Below are positions 1 to 11,708 of a DNA stretch of 64,000 bases, piece after piece (positions within the stretch are counted from its first letter, which is position 1; every line of letters begins with the position of its first letter). The position numbers were made by a program, and so were the translations under genes. The notes under the pieces are model-generated. The model was not told where the DNA came from, ran no database searches, and saw nothing but the letters and a program-made list of their open reading frames with translations. This DNA comes from Volutella citrinella (Eukaryota; Ascomycota; Sordariomycetes; Hypocreales; Nectriaceae), in NCBI GenBank assembly GCA_034401135.1, contig JAWZSP010000004.1, positions 1,860,001 through 1,924,000 of the forward strand. Reading direction: 5' to 3'.

Positions 1-309
1 GCAGGTAGGTCGATGACGGACTGGCGAATTTCGTGGACTTGCTCCTGGGAAGAAACCTGTAATTACCCGTTAGCCCTTGTGTTAAAGATGCAAGCTGCCA
101 AGCTCAAGTTAGACTTACCATGATCTGCATCTTTTCTGACTTGTCCCCAGGCAGAACAATCGACAGATTTAGCAGCGCTGCGACAGGTCAGTTAATCCTG
201 GTGGAGGGGTAACAGCCCACAAGGAACTACCTTCAGCACCAGAGTCGGCCTCGGCGACGGGCCCGGGGTTGACGGACTCCTCGGACGCATTGGCTTCATG
301 GCGATTCAT
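1..309 (-). CDS. CLU1: Clustered mitochondria protein CLU1/CluA, N-terminal part (runs off the window)
   Basis: Three exons on the minus strand encode the N-terminus of the large cytosolic CLU protein, which is needed for normal mitochondrial distribution, binds mRNAs of mitochondrial proteins and was once described as an eIF3-associated factor. Exon 1 runs 309-about 215, exon 2 lies near 177-118 and exon 3 is 56-1; introns have GTAGTT..CAG and GTAAGT..CAG ends and the frame stays open across both. The spliced protein reads a short acidic leader, then LLNLSIVLPGDKSEKMQIM and VSSQEQVHEIRQSVIDLP, which matches the start of the CLU N-terminal domain (VSxQEQVxxxRQSIxxLP). The rest of this roughly 1,250-residue family lies to the left of the window. 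An in-frame upstream ATG at 345-343 could be the true start. Identification is confident; the start is not. Confidence 0.85.
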
Positions 310-2427
310 TAGTCTGGGTTCATATTTTTGCTGCGGTGGCCGCATGTAAGACCTCGATATCCCATACCTTGGGTAGCCTCAGCGGGGGCCTGGGATTCGG
401 AAGCCATTTTCAAAAGCGTCAGGATGAAACAATTAGACAGACAAAGGGCGGACTAATTGATGGAAAAGGAGAAGGAGGAAACTACCAGGCAGGCATGGAG
501 CATGCACCGGTACAGAGGCTGTTAGGAGCAATCTTTACAATTTTGATCTCGCAACAACCGAGCGGTGGACGAAAGGGAAAAAAAAATACGGCTACGAATT
601 ACTGGTTGACGGCAATGTCCCGGCACATGGGGTTCTCGGGACCTACCCAGGGTATCCGAAGGCCCATGCACAGCAAGGTACATGCCACCGCTCCAAACCT
701 AGCCTGCGGTCCATGTACTTCTGGCTGATGGCCTGGCCCGAAACGAGGAAAGACCCAGAGCACTAAGCCGAGTCTAGGTCAAGGGAAACAGCTGCTAAGC
801 CAGCACTTGACAGATTGTCGCATGACAATATCGAATGAATCCGAATACTAACATTATTTCGCATAAAGCAAACGCTGCACTGCGGGACTGTCGATCTCGC
901 AGTGACAGCCATGCTGGAGCATGATTTTCCGTCAAAATGGCTTGGCTTAATGGCAACCGTTGGGACCGTTGATGCATGCCCAACTGTGGGATGAGAGCCC
1001 TTTGACGCTGCAAACGCGGGCAAGTGATGGCTGTGGCCTTTGGTCCTCTGTTGGTGGGTGGTCTGCTGCTTCCCACCTCAATGCTGCCGATTGAGTCACC
1101 TACAATAGAAAGAGCAGCAAACTCACGCCCGCCTACTGAAGAGTGGCACCTTGCCGCCGCAATGCCATTGCCAACTGGCAACTTCACTCGCAGCTAAATG
1201 TATAGAGCAGATTCGGCCTGCCGGAGAAATGGCGCTTCTGAGAATTCATGATCGGCTTGGTGAGAGCATACGTAGTAGTGCGAAAGAAAAAGTCTCGAAA
1301 AAGGAAGCGTCAGGAGAGCAGTGAACATGGCGTGTTCTGCCACTCTCGGCTCCTTATCAAGGAAGCCCTGTGCTGCTCCCCTGAAACAGTTGATTGAGAC
1401 TTGAGTTGACAGGGGGCCCCTGGGAACGATACAATCTGGCAGTGTCTGATCAAGGCAATCACCCCATTCACATGTGTGCTGGCTTCCTATAGAGTGCGTT
1501 TGTCCTTCGATTTCTCAGGGTTTTGCGGGGGACCTACACAAAGTTGCGAGAATGGCCCTAAAACTTGATGGCCCTCGGAAGGTCACACAAAACACATGGA
1601 ACACCGAAACGGCATCTAGTATCGCCGTGTGTAAACCTGTATCCTTGTGTGGCTGTTTCGTAGAGAGCCCTGGACCGCTGTGGTCTCCTTGCAGGCTCTG
1701 TCTCACCTTCAAACAGGGCGAAACGGTAGGCTGGGCTGGCGTTTGGTTGCGGGATCGAGATTTTGCGATGCCGCGCCTCGGTCTGGGAGAGACGAGAGGC
1801 AGAATGAATGGTGGGGGGGGTTTCGTTGGGAGCAATGGGCGCGACCCGCTGGAAGGGTAAGTCCACCAAACAATCATTGTTCCGATCAGAAGCCCTGCTG
1901 CAAGATCGTCGGTTATGAGACTGGAGATGGCACCAACCCTCCGCTCGGCAGGTGGGCATCGATACGGGACATCAAACGATCACAGCAGCAGTAAGAGGGG
2001 AAGAAGGGAGATTGCCGACGGCGGGCGCGAAGAGAGGTTGTTTCAAGTGCGAGAGGCCGTGGCCACGTTGGATTTGAGAACCAACCACAAAGAGACAAGG
2101 TCTGTTGCAGTGACGCGGCCCCCCGATCAAGAGAGATAAAACAATCTGTAATCTTCAATCTGTTCAAGGTGCCCGTGGCGCGGGAGTACGGCTGCGTTGC
2201 CGTGCTGTTGAAAGTGGTGTGATAGATGATGCGGATTGTTGTTCCGACGGTTCCACTTATATCGACCACCTCCTATCCAGCTTTTCACATAGCAGGTGCC
2301 GCAGTACCGTGGGATCTGGGACGGATGAACTTACACAGCTGCTGTGGTAATTAGTGTGCCCGGCCAAAGAGTTGGAATGTCGATAATTAACATTGGAGCT
2401 GCATCCTATGGATCTGGAGGTGGGCCA

Positions 2428-2440
2428 CGCGCGCGCGCGC
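2428..2440. repeat. CG dinucleotide run
   Basis: Thirteen bases of alternating C and G, a short simple repeat in the intergenic region. It shows that CpG is not depleted in the gene-rich half, unlike the right half of the window. Confidence 0.8.
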
Positions 2441-3518
2441 CCCGTATTAGTTCTCAGACGGCGAACAACAATCCTAATTCTGTCGTTTTGCGGGAGTGAG
2501 TGAACGGCCTCGGGCACATATCACAGCCAGCTCAGTTGGAGATTTTGGGCACGGACTCAGCCAAGGAGCCGCGATGGTCACTGGACAAGGACCACGGGTC
2601 CAGGTGTCCCCCGAAGTCGTCCACTCAGCCGTCGTGGAGAGCTGCTGGTCATGGGCGGCACCAGTTGAATAGGTTAGACCGTCCGACCACTGGCATGCCG
2701 CGTAACACATCGGCCTGGGTCGCGGCTGTGGTGCCTCAGGGGCAGGCGCCGCTCGTCGCAGACTCCTTGTGGCGGCGAGGGGCCCCGGGCAACTGATTGG
2801 CGAATGGACTCTGCCGGCCGTGCATCATGGTGGGGCTCGAGGCCTCTTGAAACCGCCGCCCCGGGCAGGACAGGAGACGCCCAAGGGAAGGTCGGCCATG
2901 GTCCATGTTTCGCATCAATTGAGAGAATTGCCGCCTACCACTGATCAGCGCCCAGCGGCGCCGGCGACGCAGGAGGGCAGGCCCGAGAGAAGGGGAGAGG
3001 CGGAAAAATGGAAGCCACACACCCCCCAGTCCTGCCAACCATGTTCAACCATGTCAACCATGCCAACCTTGTCTCCATGTTGACTGTGTCAGCCATGCCA
3101 ACCAATGCCGCCACTGGGGTGTGCCAATGAGCCATCACAATCTCTTTGGCAGATCGAGACCACTGCCGCTTAGCGACATGCCAGGTGCACGGCACTGGCG
3201 AAAATTCAGCAGATTGATTACAAGCAGGTCCGTAATAAGGCTGCAGTGGGGACCCCGCCGCCGAAAGCACAACCAGGTATATGTAGACGCGCCACTGCTC
3301 GCCGCCGGTGCACGAGATGCTCCCTGCGCCTGTCCCACCCAGCTCCATCACTCACATCTTCCCTTGGTGAGAGGCCGACCTCCTTCTCCCCAACCTTCCA
3401 TTCATTCATTCCCTTGGCTGCCCTGGTTGGTATGCCCTTTTTCTTCTTCTGTTCTTCACCCTCTCTTTGAGAAGACGAGGCTTGTCTTTATTGACCCTCG
3501 CCCCTTCCCGAATTGTCC

Positions 3519-3545
3519 ACTCCTCTTCTCTTCTCTTCTCTTCTA
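3519..3545 (+). promoter_or_regulatory. TTCTC pyrimidine tract upstream of the reductase gene
   Basis: Repeated TTCTC units lie 78-104 bp before the start codon and extend a longer CT-rich stretch from about 3350. CT boxes of this kind are typical of fungal core promoters and transcription start regions. The role here is inferred from position only. Confidence 0.4.
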
Positions 3546-3622
3546 GCCCTTTTTGGGTCCGATTCGGCTGCCATCGATAACTGGTACTGGGATACATTTC
3601 GATTCTCTTCACTCACTTCATC

Positions 3623-5437
3623 ATGGATTCTGGAATCTTTGCAAGGGCCGCCTATGGACCCCCCCAAACTCCCGAGCAAAAGGCTGCGGCCAAGGCGGCC
3701 AAGGAGTTGAATAAGCAGCTGGGATCGTTTCTCCTCATCATTGTGAGCGCCATCTCGGTTGCCGTCATTGTCTGGAGGGTTTCGGTCTCAGTCAGCAGGC
3801 TCGTCCGGAACATTGCCTGCCTCGGCCATGAACGACAGAGGTACTTTGCAATCCCTTCGCCCAGCCTTGCCTCTATCAAACGCCACATCCTCTACGCTCC
3901 CATCTTCAGCAAGAGACACAACCGCGAGATTCAATTGAGTTCTGCCGTCAACGTGGGCACGCTGCCTACCCGCTTCCAGCTTCTGTTTCTGGCCTCATAC
4001 TTCGCCATCAACGCGGCTTTCTGTGTTATTGAAATCCCCTATGCAAAGACGAACGACATCATTCTAACCCAAGTCCGAAATCGATCTGGAGCCCTGGCGA
4101 CCGTCAACATGGTCCCACTGTTCCTTCTGGCCGGAAGGAACAACCCGCTGATCCCGATCCTGGGTATTTCATTCGACACATACAACCTCATTCATCGATG
4201 GCTCGGCCGCATCGTTGTGATTGAGTCTGTCGTGCATACTCTCGCCCATTTGGCCAAGGGAGGCTGGGGCCCAAGTCTGATGGCTATCCCCAACGCCCCT
4301 GGCTTGCTCTGGGGTCTTGTCGTAAGTTGTTTTGATGTGTTTAACCGTCGAGAGCAGTGTCTAACATGGGCGTAGGCTACTTGTGCATTCGTCTTCATCG
4401 CTATCCAGGCCTCTAGTCCGTTTCGCCATGCTTTCTACGAGTTTTTCAAGATCTTGCACATCGCCTCAGCCCTCCTTGCCGCAGGTGCTCTCACATATCA
4501 CCTGTACGACAAGGGTCAATTCTACTTGAGCTATATGTACGCCACTCTTGCTCTATGGGCCGCGGACCGATCTGCTAGGCTCATACGCGTTCTATACGCT
4601 CACGTGGGGGGCGCCCGGTCAAGGACGATCGTTGAGGCGCTGCCGGGCAACGCAGTCAGGCTGACGATGACTATGTCACGACCTTGGATCGCCCGCCCTG
4701 GACAGCATGCCTATCTTTACATGCCTAGTATCGGTTTCTGGCAGTCTCACCCTTTCTCGATCGCATGGGTTCGTGGTGTCGACGATGCTTCTGCAGACAG
4801 GCTGGCAACTACTCGACAGGACCTCATGTCGATGCAGCAGCAGGAGGTATCATACGTCATCCGTGCAAGAACCGGTTTCACCGACTCGCTCTACCGAAAG
4901 GCCCTAGCCGCGCCGGGTGGCAGATTGGAGACGACTTGTTTCGCCGAAGGCCCGTACGGAGGTCACCATTGCTTGGACTCGTTCGGCACTGTGGTTCTCT
5001 TCGCAGGTGGTGTGGGCATCACCCACCAAGTGCCTTACGTCCAACACCTCGTGGATGGATATGCCAACGACACGGTCGCCACTCGCAGGATTCTACTCGT
5101 TTGGGTGATTCAGACACCTGAGCACTTGGAATGGATCAGGAACTGGATGACCGAGATCCTGGCGATGGAGAAGCGACGGGATGTTTTGCGGATTATGCTC
5201 TTCGTCAGCCAGCCACGATCGACCAAGGAGATCCACAGCCCATCGTCAACTGTGCAAATGTTCCCTGGGCGGCCCAATATTGGCACTCTCCTGTCTATGG
5301 AGCAAGAGCATCAAGTTGGTGCCATGTGCGTCACTGTTTGCGGACCCGGAGCTTTCAGTGACGAAGTTCGACGCGCGGTCCGTGATCGCCAGGAACGCTC
5401 CAGCATCGACTTCATCGAAGAGGCGTTCACGTGGTAA
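3623..5437 (+). CDS. Ferric reductase-like transmembrane NADPH oxidoreductase (FRE family)
   Basis: Two exons (3623-4321, 4376-5437; 54-bp intron GTAAGT..TAG) give 586 residues. The family moves electrons from cytosolic NADPH through FAD and two haems across a membrane to reduce Fe(III) or Cu(II). An N-terminal membrane segment lies near residues 34-60 and the haem-binding ferric-reductase core at about 120-300. Two His pairs with the expected 14-residue spacing are visible, H191/H205 and H261/H275. The FAD motif HPFS is at 358-361, EGPYGG at 424-429, the nucleotide motif GGVGIT at 444-449, CGPG at 555-558 and the typical C-terminal FIEEAFTW at 579-586. All signature residues are intact, so it should be active. 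The substrate (iron, copper or a siderophore complex) cannot be told from sequence. There is no siderophore or permease gene beside it, so it is probably a stand-alone metalloreductase. Confidence 0.9.
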
Positions 5438-6327
5438 TGTCTATTAAGGGGTTGGGCCTTGTGCCACCTTATAGCCAGCTGGTTCTTGTATATAAGAGTA
5501 TCTTTGCCCCTAGGGCACTTGCACCTATCTTAGTTCTTTAGGCTACAACAAGATTGTTACCTACAGTCTGTTCCTCCTTGGTGACTTGCCAGTACTTCCC
5601 GGGTGTCACCTCGTAACAATGTCTCTCGCACATGCGTGCAAATGGGAGGCCAACGCACACAGTATTTAGACTTTTGGCTGATCTCGTTGCCCTGACTTCA
5701 GCAACTTGCGTTTTCTCTGTTAAATATTTAATCCACAAGTTAGTGAAGGCTCGATTCAAACCAGTTACTCTCGGACAGGCGTCTTGTCTGATGACCAAAG
5801 ATCCAATCGCGCTAGGAGAGTGGCAGAGGCACTATTGAAGTGAAAAATGTCCGAGCACCCGTGCCTTACTGTGCGATCTTGACATGTTGCATCGATCTGC
5901 ATTCTGCAAAAAGAGCCATTCGGCCACCTTGTATATCAAATCAATTCGGGTAATTTATAGCTCCTGGATGCTGGATGACGGATGAACTCTGAATGTGATA
6001 CTGTACGACCAAGGGTCACACGACCAAGGCCGGGGCTCGGCCCGCCTTTGGTACTCACATGCCGGGTGGGGCTCGTGGCACTAACGTTCATTCTCGCTTG
6101 GGGGAGTAGCTGGGGACCGATACCACCTATGCGCCTATGCAATTAACAGATGGAGCTAAGTGGAGTCAACGGTGTCACCTGGTTCCTGGAGGGGCCAGGT
6201 GCGTCACCTCGCGCTGATAAGCAGCCTGCGCCTGCGCTTTATCACGACTGGCCTCTACCTAGCCGATCTACCATCTACCATCAACCACAGCAACTCTGCA
6301 TCCCAACTTGAGATACCACCCTTCAAG
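5438..6327. other. Intergenic, 3' of the reductase and promoter of the transporter
   Basis: About 890 bp between two genes on the same strand. The left part is AT-rich and presumably holds the reductase 3' UTR; the right part leads into the transporter start. No gene, RNA or repeat was recognised. Confidence 0.55.
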
Positions 6328-7704
6328 ATGGCTGCCCAAGGACTTATCCCATTCCTCGTGGCCATGATGCTGCTCACAGGAGTATGCAACACCCTACTAA
6401 CCAAGTTCCAGGTAACGCCCACCCGCCCGCTGCTGATGAACGGACGTTTCTAACCTCTGCCAGGACAATCAATGCGTGCGCAACTGCGGACCGGAACACG
6501 AGCCAAGCGAGCGTACCTATTTCAATCAACCCGTACTCCAGACAGCCCAAATGTTTATCGGCGAAATGGGCTGCTGGCTTGTTGTGGGCATCATGGCAGC
6601 CTGGAAGCACTTCACCTCCACCTCGCCCAGTCAGCAGGGTTACGAGGCCGTCAATACCACCGAGGCGTCCGCAGATGCCCAAGGAGGGGACGAGGCCGAT
6701 GATGATGTTGAGGCAAATGGCAATGACCGAACGAAGCTGTTGGACAACAAGGGGCCATCCGTCCTTCGTGGGTTTCGAATTACGCTGTTGGCCTTGCCAG
6801 CTATCTGTGACATCTGCGGCACCACTCTTATGAATGCTGGCCTCCTCATGGTTGCCGCATCTATCTACCAGATGACTCGTGGCGCCCTAGTTTTGTTCGT
6901 GGGACTCTTCAGTTTTCTGTTCCTCAAGCGACACCTTCGTCTTTTTGAATGGCTCTCACTCGTCGGTGTTGTTTTGGGTGTGGCCGTTGTTGGCCTGGCC
7001 GGCGCCATTTGGCCTGATGAGAAGCTCGACGTGGACGGCCAAGGTGCTTCGGGATCTCAAGAAGGTTTGACGGATACTACGAGGGCCATCGTAGGTGTTC
7101 TCCTGATTGCTGGAGCACAGATATTCACCGCCACGCAATTTGTCCTGGAAGAATGGCTTCTTGAGAACTCGACCATCCAGCCCATCAAGGTTGTTGGCTG
7201 GGAGGGGATCTTCGGCTTTGTGTTCACACTCCTGGCCATGTTCGTTCTGCACTGGACCATCGGTGCCACTCCAAGTGGTAGGTATGGGTACTTCGATATT
7301 GTTGAAGGCTGGCGCCAAATGACCCAGAACAAGAATGTCTTGGTGTCCAGCATTCTCATCATGATCAGCATTGGGTAAGCTTGCCAACACACCTGTCCAA
7401 GTCCTGATTCAGTTGCTGATGACGCTATTTAAACAGCGGTTTCAATTTCTTCGGCTTGTCCGTGACGCGGAGCGTAAGCGCCACATCGCGATCGACTATT
7501 GACACCTGCCGTACGCTTTTCATCTGGATCGTATCTCTTGGACTAGGCTGGGAGACGTTCAAGTGGCTCCAGGTTCTCGGTTTCGCAATGCTGGTGTACT
7601 TTACCTTTGTCTTCAACGGAATCGTCCACCCTCCCCTGAAGTCACTACGGGCAGAGGAAGAGAGGGAGGAATTGTTGCCAGAGCACCCCATCGAACACCA
7701 ATGA
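6328..7704 (+). CDS. SLC35F6-like multi-pass membrane transporter
   Basis: Three exons (6328-6411, 6464-7374, 7437-7704; introns of 52 and 62 bp) give 420 residues with about ten hydrophobic segments, the drug/metabolite transporter fold of the SLC35F6 (C2orf18/ANT2BP) group. The first helix MAAQGLIPFLVAMMLLTG is followed by a lumen-type loop with Cys residues (DNQCVRNCGPE) and a conserved QMFIGEMGCW segment, both characteristic of this group. An acidic, low-complexity insert at about residues 86-115 separates helices 2 and 3, and LPAICDICGTTLMNAGL and GALVLFVGLFSFLFLKR follow. Animal SLC35F6 is found in lysosomal and mitochondrial membranes; the substrate is not established. The C-terminus is hydrophilic and acidic. 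A first start in an upstream open frame at 6160 is not an ATG start of this protein and was rejected. Confidence 0.88.
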
Positions 7705-8050
7705 AGAGAAGATTGTGGCATTATTGCTCATTGATATTACGCTTCATCGAAGGGGGCGACGGAGCATCGCGGTGGGCATGATTGGGTGTTTTTCGGCGTC
7801 TTCGGGATTGATTTAGAATAGAAGTTGACTGGTTCTTTTTAACTTGGAATAAATCATTGGTACTTGAATCAGGGACCGAACAGAAACGAAGCTGAGCCAA
7901 TCCAAACCAACCGGGCCGATAGAAACAATGACTCCTTTTTCGCCGATGAACAAGCCTAGGCGACATGTAGCCTCCTAATAACCCTGATCTGTATAACAAA
8001 CGCCAGAACCAACCATGAGCTGCTATGGCGGGCGACACCGGTATCTCAGC
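7705..8050. other. Convergent intergenic spacer
   Basis: About 350 bp between the 3' ends of the transporter (+) and the yippee-like gene (-). It presumably holds both 3' UTRs. Nothing else was recognised. Confidence 0.5.
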
Positions 8051-8571
8051 TCAGGTGACGTTGCAGAGCAACTCGGCTTCTAGAATGAACTTGCCCTCTT
8101 TGTATTTCTCGGATGGTTCGTATGCCTTGTCGTACTTCCAGCCAACGGTTTCCTTGCATTGGCGACAGGAGATGTCCCGAACTACGTGCCGGCCCGTCGT
8201 CATGTTGCGTTCGTTCGGAGAGCCGGTATCGATGTTGACGACGCTGTGGAAGAGGTAGGCCTTGCCATGTTGGCCGTGGAAACTCTACGAGATGTGTCAG
8301 CTGGACGGTCTGCCTAGATGGACGTGGAACATGACGGGACGGCGGAAGCAGGCGATGGCTTGGGACAACGGAACCGGAGGGCATGCTGGCAGCAGAGATG
8401 CAGCAGCTGTGGTCGTGTGGAGAGGAGGCAGGCGAAGAGAGGGAGGGGGCTCTAGAGAAGGTCACTGCCTACGCGGCTGATGATATCCTCGTGGTTGGCG
8501 AGGTGCGCCTTGCACGTCTTGCAGCCGTAGATCTTGCTGCTGCTGAGATAGGTATTGTATGCCAGCCCCAT
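8051..8571 (-). CDS. Yippee-like zinc-binding protein
   Basis: Two exons on the minus strand (8571-8473 and 8284-8051; 188-bp intron GTAGGC..TAG) give 110 residues, the usual size for the family, and neither exon is conspicuous as a long open frame. After a short leader the Yippee domain runs to nearly the end. The zinc ligands are C17/C20 (YGCKTC) and C73/C76 (ISCRQC). The family hallmarks HGKAYLFHSVVN, TTGRHVVRDI, GWKYDKAYE and YKEGKFILE are all present. Yippee/YPEL proteins are conserved through eukaryotes, share the fold of the Mis18 and cereblon thalidomide-binding domains, and in fungi have been linked to growth, conidiation and stress, but no biochemical activity is fixed. The ATG at 8571 has a good context (CACCATGG). 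The protein ends shortly after LLCNVT. Confidence 0.9.
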
Positions 8572-9405
8572 GGTGCGGGGAATGCGGATCGTAGGAAATG
8601 CGATGCTCACGACAGGCCGCGCCAGGGAGGTGTTGATGCTTGAGAAGCTGGGTGGTAACTTGAGCAGGGAGCAGGGAGGTGGTGGCCGAGCAGTGGTTTT
8701 AGCAGCAGGATTGGTTGCTGGCAGGCGACTGATACTACCGTGACTTGGAGGTCACCAGTCACAGGCAAGGCCGGGCATGTAGATGGGGGTAGGGGAAGCT
8801 GCCTGCCTGGATGTACGTCACGTCAGGGTGGGGGATCGGTACGGTACTAGGCACGGCTAAAGCAGGCGGTATGGAGTACCACTCACTGCACGCTGACAAT
8901 CTGACAGTGGGCACTGAGGCCCCATGACGGGGTGGGCATGGGCACCCATGAGCAGTGGAGCTACCTTACCGCTAGCCTCCCAGCACAACGGAGCGCGCTT
9001 GTGATAAACCCCCAGCCAACATCTCCCATCATGTGGACTGCCTCTGTGGCATTATTCTGGTTCTCGATCACGATATGACACCCCATCAATAAATGACCAT
9101 GCGCTAATTACTAGCATTCAATGGCAAAATATTGTGTCGCCGAAGCGGCTGATCTGAGTACTACTTTACTTAGCCTGCCACTGGATGGAAATTGGGCGGC
9201 AGGGTACCTAAGTAGGCAGGACATCATCACCTCGTGCCATGCGGCCGATGCTCGTGATAAGTACTCGTAGTATTAGTTGCTGGGCTATTTCCAACTTGAT
9301 GAATTTTGTTTTGTGACGTCTTGTCCACGAGAGGTGTTCCCCGTCACTAGGAGGGGTAGATAAGCCGGCATCGTCTCCCCAGCAGCTCGAAACAGTGTCC
9401 CTTTC
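8572..9405. other. Intergenic, promoter side of the yippee-like gene
   Basis: About 830 bp between the 5' end of the yippee-like gene and the 3' end of the DUF2985 gene, both on the minus strand. It has no gene-like open frame. It contains a CRE/ATF-like double motif near 8812-8825. Confidence 0.5.
8812..8825 (-). promoter_or_regulatory. Overlapping CRE/ATF-like TGACGT motifs
   Basis: Read on the minus strand, two TGACGT half-sites lie end to end (TGACGTGACGTA) about 245 bp upstream of the yippee-like start codon. bZIP factors of the ATF/CREB type bind such sites in fungi. Function is inferred from sequence and position only. Confidence 0.3.
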
Positions 9406-10867
9406 TCAATCTGCCCTTGCACCATGCATCTTTTGCTTACTCTTCTGATCCTGCGTCATGTCCTTATCCTTAATGTTGTTGTAGTGATATATGCCCTTCT
9501 CCTTGTCCGACTGTAGCCGACGAAGGTCTTCTTCGGACACAGGTACACCCTCGATGCTCTTGACCTTTTTCCCCTCGAGGAACATCATTAGACCTCCCAC
9601 GGCAGCAACTATACAAGCGAGTGCGACGAAGAGACCGGTGGACCACGATGGCCTGTCATATCGGTTCATCCCCCACATGAACCCAGCGAGGCAGCACTGG
9701 AAGAAGGTGTTCCACACCATGAGCCAGATGACCGCGTCCAGCTTCCAAACAGCCGTTTGAGGTGCCCGTTGCCCAGTGAGCGGCGCCTCTGGGATCTTGG
9801 CCGACGGGAATGGAATCGCAGCCGAGTCGTCTGCGTTGGGGAAGTCGATGACGTTCTTGGGTCCCACGTCGGGAGGGATATCGCGCGATCCTGGGAGGCG
9901 GAACCAGCCGCGATGGATAGCAGCAAGGCGCCTGAGGGCGAGTTCTTGTTTGAGCAATCGATACTGAAGTAGGAAGTAGAGGTCCCGGAACCGCCATGGG
10001 GCTAGGCCGAAGCCAGTGACACAGAACAGGGCATTCAGGATCTGAGAATCCCATTCGATCCACTTCCGTCTAGGGGAGTTGATGTCGTTGCAAGTCGGGT
10101 AACACATTGCTGGCGCGGCGTTGCTACAGGTTCAAGGGTCAGTGGGTTGTTTAGTAGGCTTGTTTAGTGTGTTCAGACACCTACCAAAGCAGCAAGAACA
10201 GCATTCCGCCCCATGCCACTACATTCAGTCCATATATGGTGACGAGGAACCCCACGGGGGTCAGAAAGTAAGCCCAGAAGGCGCGCGTGCCATTGACAAA
10301 CGACTCAGCGAACGAGTGGCTCGGTGGGAAATGGTAGCCGTTGTCGAAGGGTGCCGTCGCTCCGGCATCACCAGTAGTCTTCCTGGCTCCGTTCATCGCC
10401 ACACTGCCGGCATCTTGGTTATCGCGGCTGGTTTCCTCGGTTATGGAGGGTATCGTAGAATTCCTCCTGGGAGCGTCTGTCATGAGAATCGGCTGCGCTG
10501 ATGTGGCAACGGGAGACTTCTCCTGGCTGAGATTTTTGGGGGTGCGAGAGAGGATGGACGATGCAATCCCCCCCGTGGCAGCCATGAAGCCTTCGGGCAG
10601 CTCAGACTGCCCAAATGACTCGGAAACGCGCCGTAGGCGTCCGCTTATCGATGAAGACGAGGTCCCGGTGCGCTGTATGACGGGCTTCGACTCGGGCGCG
10701 GCGGCTGATGGAGTGCCGCTCGCATTGAAGGGGTCAAAGGGCCGACGTGTGTCGTCGTTGGACTGCATGTCGGGGTTCTGCGGCGAGCTGGAGCCTCGCA
10801 AACGGTCGGTTCGATAAGTCTGTGGCGGCGTGTCGGCCGGATAAGACTGTCGGGAACCTAAAGGCAA
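9406..10867 (-). CDS. DUF2985 family multi-pass membrane protein
   Basis: Two minus-strand exons (10867-10185 and 10123-9406; 61-bp intron) give 466 residues. Residues 1-190 are hydrophilic, rich in Ser, Pro and Thr and probably disordered. A membrane segment follows (FWAYFLTPVGFLVTIYGLN and WGGMLFLLL), then a Cys-rich loop restored by splicing (CNAAPAMC..CND) and the conserved WIEWDSQILNALFCVTGF and PWRFRDLYFL motifs that define DUF2985. Two more hydrophobic segments lie near residues 355-420 and the tail is Lys/Asp-rich. DUF2985 proteins are restricted to fungi and have no established function; some are mislabelled alpha-L-rhamnosidase in databases, which nothing here supports. The intron splits the codon for the first conserved Cys, so the correct junction is well constrained. 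Confidence 0.88.
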
Positions 10868-11708
10868 TGACGAGCGCGCCGGGTTTTATATGGAGGAAGG
10901 ATGTCGATCAGTGCCCAGGTAGTTTTGCGACTCGAAGGGGGCGGCCGGCGTTCAGGGAACAATGCCGTGGCCGTCGGTTGCGCCGAAACCAAATTAGAGC
11001 TTTGGCGTGTTGATGTCTAGCGCCAAGATGCTAGCAGCCAGTACCCGTGGACTGTGTCAGCGATTCCGCCGCCTAAGCCACACCAGAGCCCCCCCATACG
11101 CTCCCATACGCGTATGCCATGGTCACGTATCCCAATACATGTACGGCTGCTTCGGCAAACACATTCGCCAGGCGATATAATACAGACTGCGCGAGTGGCC
11201 CGGTGAACAAGGGGCACTTTAAATGCATCTGTCCACCCGGCCATGGGAATCGAAAGTCATTCTTCCTTTGCACATGCGGCAACAACCGTTCGCGGCGGGA
11301 CGGCTCTCTGCCAAGGCACTTTGTAATTCCGTGGCTCGCTCCAGCAGAGGTAGATGGCCAGATCCCATGACAGAATATATTGGTATGTACCCCATCTACG
11401 TAGGTAATTGGGAGAGAAATAGAGTTGAGCGCTAATTGCCAGTGGGTTGGAGAAGGGGTTTTAAAGTTGGGCCTCGTCAAGAAAAACGTGCAGCCAGCGG
11501 CTCAATCTCTTGGATCCCACCACCACTATCCACTATAAGTTTTCTTCGTGCCAGCCAAGGCGGCATGGCGGACCGTGCGAGCAGTTTTTGCCTGCTCAAC
11601 CCTCAGAACGCCATACCCTCCATCCCATCAAGTCAGTCACACTGCCGATTTCATCTACAGCCGACCAGGGACGCCACAACACCTTCCTTCTTTAATTCGT
11701 CCTCCGCC
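10868..11708. other. Divergent promoter region between DUF2985 gene and SEN15
   Basis: About 840 bp that serve two genes transcribed away from each other. No gene-like open frame or repeat was recognised. A longer open frame running into SEN15 from 11436 is not supported by homology before the SEN15 ATG. Confidence 0.5.

Larger units (their letters stand above)
346..3622. other. Intergenic region between divergent CLU1 and the ferric reductase gene
   Basis: About 3.3 kb with no supportable gene. Its open frames are short, overlap each other on both strands and resemble no family. It must hold both promoters. Local features are a CG-dinucleotide run near 2428, a cluster of short CCATGnCAAC-like repeats around 3035-3105, and a pyrimidine-rich stretch at 3350-3545 just before the reductase start that looks like a fungal core promoter and leader. 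Confidence 0.6.

Noticed and set aside
336..3546. Several overlapping open frames of 60-140 codons on both strands
   Set aside because: They overlap each other in many frames, have no family resemblance and no splice pattern that links them. They are expected by chance in GC-balanced intergenic DNA.
10875..10895. TATA-like sequence just upstream of the DUF2985 start codon
   Set aside because: It lies less than 30 bp before the ATG, too close to act as a TATA box for this gene.
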